NCBI GenBank assembly: GCA_024640345.1 | Contig: JAHEFD010000016.1 | Coordinates: 5,305 to 46,409, forward strand | Reading direction: 5' to 3' | Length of the DNA stretch: 41,105 nucleotides | From: Woeseiaceae bacterium | GTDB lineage: Bacteria; Pseudomonadota; Gammaproteobacteria; Steroidobacterales; Woeseiaceae | In this document: positions 1 to 8,661 of the stretch, one piece after another | How the letters are laid out: the number at the start of each line of letters is the position of its first letter | Numbering within the stretch: position 1 is the stretch's first letter | Position numbers and translations under genes: made by a program | The notes under the pieces: generated by a model | The model's database searches: none | The model's input: the letters and a program-made list of their open reading frames with translations, nothing else | What the model was told of the DNA's origin: nothing

Positions 1-1869
1 AAGGTAGTCTCGCTGGTGCGCGAGGTCAGCAAGCAGAGGAAGAAACCTCAGGACATTGAGTGGGCATTTGAAGACGGCCGACTATACCTCCTGCAGAGCA
101 GAGACATCACGACGTTGACGAACGATTCGCGGTTTGACTCGCATGCGTTGTGGGATAACAGCAACATCGTTGAAAGCTATGGCGGCGTAACGACTCCACT
201 TACATTTTCCATTGCCCGCAGCGCTTACCAGGAAGCATACCGGACTATGGGTCGCGCATTGGGTGTGAGTGAAAGCGCGATACGAAAGAATGCACGGGCA
301 TATGAACAAATGATCGGGCTGATTCGTGGTCGAGTCTATTACAACCTGCTTAACTGGTATCGCTTGCTAATGCTGATTCCGGGTATGCGGTTCAACCGGC
401 GTTTCATGGAACAAATGATGGGCGTGACCGAGGGTGTGCCCGCGGAAGCCATGCCGGTAACGCACGATAACCGTCGCTTTGCGGCCCTTCGTGCAACGGC
501 CGGTGGTTTGCGCGTGGCCGAGCGGCTGGTAGCAAAGCTTTTCCGACACAATTCCCAGGTTCGTCGTTTTCACAGGGCGCTCAATGACGCGTTACAGCCG
601 ATCGACCTTCAGGCGCTTTCTCCGGGCCAGTTAATGGACAGCTATGAGATGCTGCAGGCCCGGGTCATTCCGGCATGGAAAACGCCGCTCATCAATGATC
701 TTTACTGCATGATCTTCCATGGGGCCCTGCGAAATCTCTGTGAGCGCTGGCTCGATCGTGATCTTGCCGAAATTCACAATGACCTCGTGTCGGGAGAATC
801 CGGGATCATCAGCGTCGAACCCGTCAGGCGCATGAAAGACCTCGCCGGAATGGCAGCGAAGAGTGATCGATTCGTCGATGCACTCTGTGGCGGCGATATT
901 CAGGTCATCCAGTCGTTTATCGACGATAATCAGGGGTTCAAGGCGGGCTACACGGACTACCTCGATCATTTTGGTGATCGATGCCTGGATGAATTGAAGC
1001 TTGAGAGTGAAACTCTGAACGACAACCCGTTACCGTTACTTCGTGGGGTGGGGCAACTGGCTCGATCAGGTGCGTACAAATCCGCTGGCGGTTCGACCGA
1101 CGTGCTTCGTCGGAAGGCTGAGGAGACAATCGTCGCGGCTTTCCGCGGAAAACCGGTTCGCAAACGGATCTTCAATTTCGTGCTGCGGCTTGCGCGGGCA
1201 CGGGTCAGGGACAGGGAGAACCTTCGTTTCGAGCGTACGCGGGTTTATGGTCGGGTGAGAGCAATATTTGTTGAAATCGGCAGACGCTTCGTTTCACTGA
1301 ACGTAATAGGAAAAGTCGAAGATATTTTCTACCTGGACGTAACCGAAATTGCAGGGGCGATTCGGGGCACGGGGATCAGCGCACACTTGTCAGGTATCGC
1401 CAGTAATCGGCAAGCGGAATTCGCCGCATACAGAATCGCTGATGATCCACCGAGGCGCTTCATAACCAACGGCCTGCCACAGCTTGAGGCGTCAGTAAAA
1501 CCGCTTGCTGGTGGCGACAACGAGGCTTCGGTTGACAGCCGGGTCGGACAAGCCTGCTCTCAGGGCATTGTTCGTGGTCCGGTTCGAATCGTTCGGGATC
1601 CCCGGAATACCAGTTTCAGGAACGGGGAAATTCTCGTGGCACAGCGAACTGATCCCGGCTGGGTAACCATTTTCCCCCTCGTGTCGGGCATGATCATGGA
1701 GCGTGGCAGTCTGCTTTCCCATTCGGCGATCGTTGCCCGTGAGTTGGGAATTCCGGCGATTGTCGGGGTGGATGATGCCTGCCGGTGGTTAAAAGATGGT
1801 GACTGGGTCGAACTGAACGGTGCCTCGGGAGTGATTCGAAAAATTAATGTTGCCGAGCGGGCCGCATGA
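1..1869 (+). CDS. PEP-synthase/rifampin-phosphotransferase-like dikinase, 5' truncated by window edge
   Basis: The reading frame is open from base 1, so the true start lies outside the window; the first in-frame start codon is a GTG at 16. The visible N-terminus (IEWAFEDGRLYLLQSRDITT, about residues 14-33 counted from that GTG) is the end of an ATP-grasp domain of the PPDK/PEP synthase type. A roughly 450-residue helical middle region follows. The phosphohistidine swivel domain lies at the very C-terminus: the motif LLSHSAIVAREL carries the catalytic His (codon 1720-1722), and only about 48 residues follow it. There is no PEP/pyruvate-binding barrel after the swivel domain, so the order resembles rifampin phosphotransferase rather than PpsA or PPDK. 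By family knowledge such enzymes transfer the beta-phosphate of ATP through His to an acceptor; the acceptor here is unknown. Its stop overlaps the next gene by 4 bp (ATGA), so the two are probably co-translated. Confidence 0.85.
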   Translation, partial: KVVSLVREVSKQRKKPQDIEWAFEDGRLYLLQSRDITTLTNDSRFDSHALWDNSNIVESYGGVTTPLTFSIARSAYQEAYRTMGRALGVSESAIRKNARAYEQMIGLIRGRVYYNLLNWYRLLMLIPGMRFNRRFMEQMMGVTEGVPAEAMPVTHDNRRFAALRATAGGLRVAERLVAKLFRHNSQVRRFHRALNDALQPIDLQALSPGQLMDSYEMLQARVIPAWKTPLINDLYCMIFHGALRNLCERWLDRDLAEIHNDLVSGESGIISVEPVRRMKDLAGMAAKSDRFVDALCGGDIQVIQSFIDDNQGFKAGYTDYLDHFGDRCLDELKLESETLNDNPLPLLRGVGQLARSGAYKSAGGSTDVLRRKAEETIVAAFRGKPVRKRIFNFVLRLARARVRDRENLRFERTRVYGRVRAIFVEIGRRFVSLNVIGKVEDIFYLDVTEIAGAIRGTGISAHLSGIASNRQAEFAAYRIADDPPRRFITNGLPQLEASVKPLAGGDNEASVDSRVGQACSQGIVRGPVRIVRDPRNTSFRNGEILVAQRTDPGWVTIFPLVSGMIMERGSLLSHSAIVARELGIPAIVGVDDACRWLKDGDWVELNGASGVIRKINVAERAA

Positions 1870-4010
1870 CGTGCACCGGAATTCAATTTGCGAGCGCAAT
1901 CTGGAGGGCACGGTTCTGGCTGACGGGCATTGTAGTGCTGGTGACGGTTATCGCTGCGAAGCAGGTGGCCGGACTGTCGGTTTCAAATTCGCTCGAGATC
2001 TGGTATCCGGAAGATGACCCGGAATTATTACGTTACCTGGAATTCCAGGAGAACTATGGCAGTGACGAGATCGTCGTCGTTGCCGTAAGTTCGCGTGATG
2101 GTACCGATTTCAGGTCTGATGACGGCGGCTATCTTATAGGCGATCTCACCGACTCCCTTCTTGATATCGACAACGTTGCGACCGTTACCTCTCTCGTCAC
2201 GGTTCCCGAGTCACTGGCGAATGTGCGCGGCCGCTTGCTAAGCGCCGATGGGAATACAACAGCACTGGTTGTGCAGCCGATGACCGGGCCGGAAGTCGAG
2301 TCCCGACGAAAGCAATTGCTTTTCGATATCAGGCAAACGGCCGAGCGCTACACGCTCGATGTGCACCTGGGCGGATACGGTGTCGTGTTCGAGGGGCTTA
2401 ACGAGGCATCGACAACTGGTTCGGCCACGCTCATCTTGTATGCACATCTTTTCATGGTCGCGCTGCTGGCATTAAACTTTCGCCGCGTTTTGCCCGTCCT
2501 GCTTACCCTGGTAACGGTTGGTGTCGCCAGTCTCTGGACGATGGGACTCTATGCGGCCACTGGTCATCAGCTCAACATGGTCACGATGGTGTTGCCGACG
2601 CTGGTTCTGGTAATTGGCATTGCCGACTGCCTGCATATTCTTCGGAGCGTCGCGGCGCAGGACGCGACGCTGGGCCAGGACAAGCGAGTCATCGGAGGTC
2701 TCGGTGCGGTTATCGGCCCGTGTTTTCTGACGACCGTGACCACCGCTGCGGGTTTTCTCGGCCTGTCTGCCTCGGGATTGCCTGCCGTCCAGCAACTTGG
2801 CTGGTTTGGCGCCGGTGGGATAATTGCCGCATTTTTGTGCTCGATGGCGCTAATTCCGATGGCGCTTGGCTGGCGAGCCATGGAACCTGCGGGTCGGCAG
2901 TCGTTAGCAGATAGAACGGCCCGGCAGCTTTATGGAATCGGGTCTCGGCGAGTCAGGCTGGTAATTGCTACGTTCCTGATATTGGGAGTCGTTGCGGGGT
3001 ACGGCATTAGTCAGCTCAGCACTGACACGAGTTCGATCGGTTACCTGAAGAAGACGCACCTGGTTCGGGAGGATTCAGATTTCATTGAGCGCGAATTCGG
3101 TGCTTATGTGCCCGTCGAATTCGTGGTGACGGCCGATGAGGACATTCTGCGCACGGACTACCTCGATGCTATATGGGCGTGGCAACAGGCATCCCTCGAC
3201 CAGGCTGACGTTCACTGGAGCTGGTCGCTCGTCAGTACATTTGACCTGGCGCCCGGTGAGACGCCGTCGCTGGTCGGCGGCGAAAAACTGGCTCGTGACT
3301 TTGAGCGGATGCGGAGTTTCATGCCGGGCACCATTAAAACAATGATGAAGGGCAACAACGAACTGCGGGTGTCCTACGGTGCCCCGATCCTGTCCTCGAC
3401 GGGCGTGGAAACGCTGATCACGGAACTCGTCGGGCTGGCGGACTTTCCAGCAGGACTGAAGCTCAGGCCGGCAGGCTACGCTCCACTCTATACGCGCATC
3501 GTTGATGAGATCGTGATGTCACAGGTCAGGGGGTTTGCCCTCGCCGTTGTCCTGATTGTCATACTTCTCGGCATTGGCATGCGCTCTGGCGGACGAGTGC
3601 TGCTGGCATTACCTGCTAATGCCATTCCGGTTGCGCTGACGTTGGGGCTGATGGGGCTGACCGGCATACCCCTGGACGTGGCATCTGCCACGATCGCCAG
3701 CGTCATCCTGGGCCTGGTTGTGGATGACACGGTTCACCTGCTGAGGCCCTCAGGCGGCAAGAGCATATCCGACTCCCTGCACAATGCTGCGCATACTACG
3801 GGCGGCACGCTCGTGATGACGACGGCGATTCTCGCTTGCGGATTCCTGGTGCTCGGCCTGGCCGAGATTCGCTCGATCGCCTGGTTCGGGGTCCTCACGA
3901 GTTTCGCCGTTGTGGTCGCCATTCTGACCGATTTGATGCTCCTGCCGGCGCTGGCGAAGCTCTTTTCACCGTCGACGGCCCAAGAACCGTCGATTTCGAA
4001 AAGCATATAA
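1866..4010 (+). CDS. RND superfamily (MMPL/SSD-type) exporter
   Basis: A 714-residue membrane protein with the duplicated RND layout: TM1 near residues 15-33, a periplasmic loop, a bundle of TMs (about 190-350), a second single TM (about 365-385), a second loop, and a final TM bundle (about 555-705). The paired motifs GIADCLHIL (near residue 250) and GLVVDDTVHLL (near 616) are the conserved charged TM4/TM10 segments that carry the proton relay in MMPL and hopanoid-type RND proteins. These families export lipids or other hydrophobic molecules. The ATG overlaps the stop of the dikinase gene, which places it in the same operon as the DUF3419, lipid-kinase and acyl-ligase genes. I infer that it exports or relocates a lipid made by the cluster; the substrate cannot be read from sequence. 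Confidence 0.9.
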   Translation: MTCTGIQFASAIWRARFWLTGIVVLVTVIAAKQVAGLSVSNSLEIWYPEDDPELLRYLEFQENYGSDEIVVVAVSSRDGTDFRSDDGGYLIGDLTDSLLDIDNVATVTSLVTVPESLANVRGRLLSADGNTTALVVQPMTGPEVESRRKQLLFDIRQTAERYTLDVHLGGYGVVFEGLNEASTTGSATLILYAHLFMVALLALNFRRVLPVLLTLVTVGVASLWTMGLYAATGHQLNMVTMVLPTLVLVIGIADCLHILRSVAAQDATLGQDKRVIGGLGAVIGPCFLTTVTTAAGFLGLSASGLPAVQQLGWFGAGGIIAAFLCSMALIPMALGWRAMEPAGRQSLADRTARQLYGIGSRRVRLVIATFLILGVVAGYGISQLSTDTSSIGYLKKTHLVREDSDFIEREFGAYVPVEFVVTADEDILRTDYLDAIWAWQQASLDQADVHWSWSLVSTFDLAPGETPSLVGGEKLARDFERMRSFMPGTIKTMMKGNNELRVSYGAPILSSTGVETLITELVGLADFPAGLKLRPAGYAPLYTRIVDEIVMSQVRGFALAVVLIVILLGIGMRSGGRVLLALPANAIPVALTLGLMGLTGIPLDVASATIASVILGLVVDDTVHLLRPSGGKSISDSLHNAAHTTGGTLVMTTAILACGFLVLGLAEIRSIAWFGVLTSFAVVVAILTDLMLLPALAKLFSPSTAQEPSISKSI

Positions 4011-4145
4011 CCCGTTGATATTATTATCTATTAATCGCCGCCTCTCTCATCAGAAATTCCACAGCTAAAAATCAGCCACATATCAGGCAGTTCGCCCACG
4101 AATAGATGATCGTTCCGACTTGGAAGAACATCACGCGAGGCTTAC

Positions 4146-5249
4146 ATGACGCACCGGACCGAAATTGCCGCGAAGGCCAGATTTGACTCGATACGCTATG
4201 CCCAATGCTGGGAAGATGCGGATGTGCTGCTGGAGGCGGCCGAGATCGCGCCAACAGACACCTGCCTGTCAATTTCGTCGGCCGGGGACAACACACTGGC
4301 ACTGGTAGGCGCCGGTGCCAAAAGGGTGATTGCGACAGATCTCAGTGGTGCACAGATTGCCTGCCTGGAGCTTCGGGTCGCGGCATACCGGGTGCTGACT
4401 CACGGCGAATTCCTGGAACTTGTCGGCCAACTCGAGTCTCCGAACCGAATTAATCACTATCGGCGCTGTCGTGATCACTTGTCTTTGAATGCACGGTCGT
4501 TCTGGGATGCGAAACACCACCTGATCGAGCAGGGCATCGGCAGGATCGGCAGGTTCGAACGATACCTGACGCTGTTCCGTCGGTTCCTCCTGCCGCTGAC
4601 GCAGCGCCGGCAGACGGTCAGCCAACTCTTCGCTCTTGAAACCGAACAGCAACGACAGGCGCTTTACGATACAACCTGGAACAATCGACGCTGGCGTTTT
4701 CTTTGTTGCCTGTTTTTCGGTCGCGCTTCACTTGGGCGCTTCGGCCGGGACCCGGCATTCACGCGTTTCGCGGATGAGTCGGTCTGGACCAGCCTGCAGC
4801 GACGTCTTCCACAGGCAATGGTTGTCCAGGATCCCGGAACGAACCCGTACTTGCAGTGGATCCTCAAAGGTCAGTTTGACACGCGATTGCCGTGGTCCTG
4901 GCGCAAGGAAAACTTTGTAAAGATTCGGGACAACATCGATGCGCTCGAGTGGCGATGTGATTCGATCGAATCAGTTCTCGCCGAAATGCCTGACAACTCA
5001 CTTGATCACTGCAACCTGAGTGACATCTTCGAATACATGTCGCAGCCGGCATACGAAAAGCTGCTGCAGGAATTCATCCGCGTCGGGGCACCAGGCTGCC
5101 GGCTGGTCTACTGGAACGTTGTCGTCAAGCGGTCCCGACCGGAATATCTTCGCGGATCCCTGACAGCTCTCGGCAAGCTGTCACGGGCGTTGCACGCAAA
5201 GGACAAAGCATTCTTTTATCGCGACCTGGTTATCGAGGAGGTGGTGTGA
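4146..5249 (+). CDS. DUF3419 / BtaA-like S-adenosylmethionine 3-amino-3-carboxypropyl transferase
   Basis: A 367-residue protein. The N-terminal RYAQCWED (residues 17-24), SSAGDN (44-49) and an acidic residue at the end of the next strand (ATDLSGAQ, about 63-70) form the SAM-binding signature of the DUF3419/BtaA family. The C-terminal half carries LDHCNLSDIFEYM followed by VYWNVV, also typical. BtaA moves the aminocarboxypropyl group of SAM to diacylglycerol to make diacylglyceryl-homoserine, the precursor of the betaine lipid DGTS. No BtaB-type N-methyltransferase is visible nearby, so the product may be unmethylated or modified in another way. The start is supported by GAGG 6-9 nt upstream of the ATG. 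A 135-nt gap separates it from the RND gene; the next gene overlaps its stop. Family assignment is firm; the exact substrate is not. Confidence 0.85.
   Translation: MTHRTEIAAKARFDSIRYAQCWEDADVLLEAAEIAPTDTCLSISSAGDNTLALVGAGAKRVIATDLSGAQIACLELRVAAYRVLTHGEFLELVGQLESPNRINHYRRCRDHLSLNARSFWDAKHHLIEQGIGRIGRFERYLTLFRRFLLPLTQRRQTVSQLFALETEQQRQALYDTTWNNRRWRFLCCLFFGRASLGRFGRDPAFTRFADESVWTSLQRRLPQAMVVQDPGTNPYLQWILKGQFDTRLPWSWRKENFVKIRDNIDALEWRCDSIESVLAEMPDNSLDHCNLSDIFEYMSQPAYEKLLQEFIRVGAPGCRLVYWNVVVKRSRPEYLRGSLTALGKLSRALHAKDKAFFYRDLVIEEVV
5235..5241 (+). promoter_or_regulatory. Strong ribosome binding site deciding the start of the lipid-kinase gene
   Basis: GAGGAGG lies inside the 3' end of the DUF3419 gene. 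It is 7 nt before an ATG at 5249 and only 4 nt before an in-frame GTG at 5246. The spacing favours the ATG, which overlaps the upstream TGA (TGATG). Confidence 0.7.
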
Positions 5250-5932
5250 TGCTCAGCCCACTCATCGCGTTATTTCTGCCACCGTTACTGCTGGTTCCGG
5301 CAATGGGCCTGCTGTCACACATTGAAAGCCGCAGTGCACTCGAAACCGAGATTCGGCGTAAGGCTTTTCATGTCTGCGTTGGACTGGCGTCCCTTGCGTT
5401 TCCGTTGCTTCTTACCCGTCCATGGATGGTCATCACTGCTTTGTCGCTCGCGCTGTCGTGGATGATCGTGGTGAGGCGGGTACCCGCAATGAATCGCAGG
5501 TTCGGGCGCGTGCTTCACGACACTGATCGAATCTCGCACGGCGAATTGTATTTTTGCCTGGCAATTGGCGTTTTGCTACTCGCCTCGCCGGGACATCCCG
5601 TACTCTATATGACCCCGATTCTGATCCTGACAATTGCGGATGCAATGGCTGCAGTTGTTGGCCGGGCAATGCCGAGGATTCCGCTGCAGGGACCGGCCGA
5701 GGGAAAGACCGTTTCGGGCTCTGCGGCCTTCTTTGCCACGGCAGTGTTGGTGACCTGGCCTGCACTGATTATTTTGACGGAAATTTCAGCGGGCCTGGCG
5801 CTCGTGGTTGCCCTGACCGTTGCGACCGCTACCTGCATTGCGGAGGCCATTAGCTCGCGTGGTTTCGATAACCTGGCCGTGCCTGCCGTTGCCCTTTTTA
5901 TCCTCAAGCTGCTTGTCGTTGGAGCCGACTGA
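5249..5932 (+). CDS. CTP-dependent lipid-alcohol kinase homologue (dolichol/phytol/diacylglycerol kinase family)
   Basis: A 227-residue polytopic membrane protein with about 6-7 hydrophobic segments. Two signatures mark the dolichol kinase/VTE5/DGK1 family: RRKAFHVCVG near residue 37 (the RK..H element) and the ADAMAAVVGR...GKTVSGS block (about residues 130-158), thought to form the CTP-binding loop. Members phosphorylate a lipid alcohol (polyprenol, phytol or diacylglycerol) using CTP. The more distant CdsA family shares part of the fold, and automatic annotation may call this a phosphatidate cytidylyltransferase. It is translationally coupled to the DUF3419 gene, whose expected substrate is diacylglycerol, so a role in diacylglycerol or phosphatidate supply is plausible but inferred. 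Confidence 0.75.
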   Translation: MLSPLIALFLPPLLLVPAMGLLSHIESRSALETEIRRKAFHVCVGLASLAFPLLLTRPWMVITALSLALSWMIVVRRVPAMNRRFGRVLHDTDRISHGELYFCLAIGVLLLASPGHPVLYMTPILILTIADAMAAVVGRAMPRIPLQGPAEGKTVSGSAAFFATAVLVTWPALIILTEISAGLALVVALTVATATCIAEAISSRGFDNLAVPAVALFILKLLVVGAD

Positions 5933-6918
5933 TGTACGACATTTTTGATATGCAATCACCTGACTATGAATCAATCGTCGATCGAACCGGGTTCGACCCG
6001 GATCACCTGGAAAACGACCAGGCTGACCAGCATTTTGCAGTGCTCGATAGTAAAGACCGGGTTCGCGCCCGCTGCTCTGTCTGGTGGCGTGAGGCCGCCC
6101 AGGTTAATGGCACAAAGACTGGTGCCATCGGGCACTATGCTGCCACCGACGAATCATTTGGCGAGACGCTACTCGAACACGCGTGCCGCGAGCTGAAGAA
6201 TCGTGGCTGTGAACTTGCCGTCGGACCCATGGATGGCAATACCTGGCGTCGCTATCGTTTTGTGACAGAGCGGGGAACTGCGAAACCGTTTTTCATGGAA
6301 CCTGACAACCCGGATGAATGGCCAATACATTTCTCACGTCACGGTTTCAAGCCCTTGGCGCATTACGTCTCCGAGATAAACCCGCATATGTCCGTGCGCC
6401 AGCCCGAGATCGGGTCATTGCGCCAGAAGATAAAGAACGCAGGCATCAGCATTGCGTCGCTCGATACCGTCAATCCGGAGACCGACCTCGATGGAATCTA
6501 CGACGTTGTCTGCGAAAGCTTCAAAGATGCCTTCATGTATACGACGCTCGATCGCGAGAGTTATCGACGCATGTACGTGCCGCTTCTCAGGAACGTCGAC
6601 CCGCGCCTGATGCTCGTTGCAAAACAAAGAGGAGAAGTGGTCGGTTTTATTTTCGCGCCGCCTGATATGTTGCAGAGAACCTACCAGGAAAAAATTGACG
6701 CCATCGTCATCAAGACGATCGCTATCCTGCCCCGTAAAGAATTGAGCGGGCTCGGACGGATTCTGATAGTGGATATGCTGGCCAATGCCGTCGAGATGGG
6801 ATTCACAACGGCGATTAGTGCCCTGATGCATACCGCAAATCGCAGTCAGAAAATCAGCAGCGACTGCGCCGGACCAATGCGCGGCTACTCGGTATTTGCA
6901 AGAGATTTGTGCAAATGA
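5932..6918 (+). CDS. GNAT-fold N-acyltransferase, two-domain
   Basis: A 328-residue soluble protein. The C-terminal half shows a GNAT core: substrate-side strands, VVGFIFAPPDM, then IAILPRKELSGLGRILIVDM, where SGLGR fits the acetyl-CoA pyrophosphate loop. The N-terminal half (about 30-150) also looks GNAT-like, with GAIGHYAATDE, a helix LLEHACRELKNRGCELAVGPMDG and SRHGFKPLAHY. The tandem layout recalls the YghO-like family that includes bacterial ceramide synthase; this is resemblance, not proof. Its ATG overlaps the preceding TGA by 1 bp (TGATG) and its own stop overlaps the acyl-ligase ATG (ATGA). I infer that it N-acylates the amino group installed by the DUF3419 enzyme, using an acyl donor made by the neighbouring ligase. 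A small-molecule acetyltransferase is the simpler alternative. Confidence 0.7.
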   Translation: MYDIFDMQSPDYESIVDRTGFDPDHLENDQADQHFAVLDSKDRVRARCSVWWREAAQVNGTKTGAIGHYAATDESFGETLLEHACRELKNRGCELAVGPMDGNTWRRYRFVTERGTAKPFFMEPDNPDEWPIHFSRHGFKPLAHYVSEINPHMSVRQPEIGSLRQKIKNAGISIASLDTVNPETDLDGIYDVVCESFKDAFMYTTLDRESYRRMYVPLLRNVDPRLMLVAKQRGEVVGFIFAPPDMLQRTYQEKIDAIVIKTIAILPRKELSGLGRILIVDMLANAVEMGFTTAISALMHTANRSQKISSDCAGPMRGYSVFARDLCK

Positions 6919-8612
6919 ACGCTTACACGCAATTTGAATCTTCATTGAAGCTATGCGCGAACAAAGTTGCACTGGTTAGTGGTATCGGACGAGGAAGGCG
7001 AGCAGTTTCCTTTCACGAGTTGAATGAGCAAATAGACGCAGTCGCTTCGCAGCTCGTCGCGAATGGACTGACCGCCGGCGATCGAGTGTTGCTGGCCGTG
7101 CCAATGTCAATTCAAACTTATGTCGTGATGCTTGCCCTGATGAAAGCGGGAATGATCACGATGTTCATCGATCCCGGCCAACCCGCCGCTCAGGTTGCGC
7201 AAATTCTCAGATCCTGGCCGCCCGCGGCAATCGTTTCCGTCAGGAGCATACTGTTGTTTCGATTCCTGATGCCTGAGTTACGAAAGATTCGTAAGCGATT
7301 CGTTGTTGATTCGCGATCTGCTGGTGCTACCACGCTCTTGTTTGCGGATTCCAGGGCAACGCGATTTGTCACAACGAAACGTTCGCCGGCAGATTCCGCA
7401 TTACTGACATTTACCAGCGGCAGCACCGGGGAACCGAAACCGGTTTTGCGGACGCACAGCTTTCTTCGACAGCAACTGAAGGTTCTCGACGAGATAGCCG
7501 ATGTACGCAGGGATGATGTTGATTACGTCGCGATGCCGATGTTTGTCCTTTTTAACCTGGCCAAGGCAATTACCAGCATCATTCCGGTCGCAGATATGAA
7601 ACGGCCGGGCAGGGCCGACCCATCACTTCTCTATGAGCAAATGCGGGACGAACGGGTTACTCGAGCTGTCGCGTCGCCGGCATTGCTCGAAAGATTGGCG
7701 AATTATTGCCTGGTCAATCGCTTGAACCTGCCGGAAATGCGTTGCATCTCGACGGGCGGCGGGCCTGTCAGTCCATTACTCGCAGGTAAAATCCGCCGAA
7801 TTGCGCCGGCGAGCATTGTCAGAATGGTTTACGGAAGCACGGAGGCAGAACCTATCGCGAGCCTGGACGACAGTGATGTATCGATCGACGATCGACAGCG
7901 TATGGGCCGTGGCGAAGGGCTGTTGGTGGGCAGGCCAGTGCGTGGGTGCGCTGTAAAAATCATCCGCAGCAGACCTGGCGTGCCGGTCGATGCTTGCTCA
8001 AAGGATGCGTTCAAAAAACAAGAGCTGGCCTCTGGCGAGATTGGTGAAATTACCGTCTGCGGTGACCATGTCATGAAAGGCTACGCCGATTCGTCCCGGA
8101 ACCAGACCACGAAAATCGAAGTGGACGGTACGATCTGGCATCGGACAGGCGACGCCGGATATTTCGATGAATCGGGACGGCTCTGGCTCGTTGGCCGCAG
8201 TGCCGCCGCGATCCAGGATCGACGCGGAACCATCTATCCGTTTCAGGTTGAGTATGCCGTCAGTGCCGTGAACGGAATTCGTCGGGCCGCACTGATCGAG
8301 TGCAATAATCAGCGACTCCTGGTCCTGGAGACAGCTGATCGGGAAATCCTCTCCGGCTGTGCTTCTGCCGCAAGGTGTGTCGCAAAATTCGATATCGATC
8401 GAATCGTGACAGTTCGCCGCATCCCCATGGATAAACGGCACGATGCAAAAATAGACTACCCCGCTCTTCGGCAACAGCTGAAGGCCCCGTTTCCACGAAT
8501 TCGATTTTTGCTGATCGGTAGCATTTCTTCGGTTTTCGGCGCGGCTCGGTCGATCCTGCGGCAAATATCGAGACTGCTGGCTCGTGGATTTGTCAGGTTC
8601 TGCACGCGATAG
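6915..8612 (+). CDS. AMP-dependent acyl-adenylate/acyl-CoA ligase
   Basis: A 565-residue ANL-superfamily enzyme. Motifs in order: LTFTSGSTGEPKP (P-loop, A3), YGSTEAEP (A5), TGDAGYFDESGRLW (A7), and a C-terminal DKRHDAKIDYPALR containing the probable A10 lysine. It is closest in feel to fatty acyl-CoA ligases of the OleC kind. It would activate a carboxylic acid, most simply a fatty acid, as acyl-AMP and then pass it to CoA or another acceptor. The start chosen is the ATG at 6915, which overlaps the upstream TGA; a GTG two codons earlier (6909) is possible. A hydrophobic, Arg-rich tail after the A10 motif (about 40 residues, RIRFLLIGSISSVFGAARS) is unusual and may attach the enzyme to the membrane. 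It is the last gene of the cluster. Confidence 0.87.
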   Translation: MNAYTQFESSLKLCANKVALVSGIGRGRRAVSFHELNEQIDAVASQLVANGLTAGDRVLLAVPMSIQTYVVMLALMKAGMITMFIDPGQPAAQVAQILRSWPPAAIVSVRSILLFRFLMPELRKIRKRFVVDSRSAGATTLLFADSRATRFVTTKRSPADSALLTFTSGSTGEPKPVLRTHSFLRQQLKVLDEIADVRRDDVDYVAMPMFVLFNLAKAITSIIPVADMKRPGRADPSLLYEQMRDERVTRAVASPALLERLANYCLVNRLNLPEMRCISTGGGPVSPLLAGKIRRIAPASIVRMVYGSTEAEPIASLDDSDVSIDDRQRMGRGEGLLVGRPVRGCAVKIIRSRPGVPVDACSKDAFKKQELASGEIGEITVCGDHVMKGYADSSRNQTTKIEVDGTIWHRTGDAGYFDESGRLWLVGRSAAAIQDRRGTIYPFQVEYAVSAVNGIRRAALIECNNQRLLVLETADREILSGCASAARCVAKFDIDRIVTVRRIPMDKRHDAKIDYPALRQQLKAPFPRIRFLLIGSISSVFGAARSILRQISRLLARGFVRFCTR

Positions 8613-8661
8613 AAATGCTCAACTGCTTTTAAAGTTGCTCACGTGGTAATACAGTTGGCTG

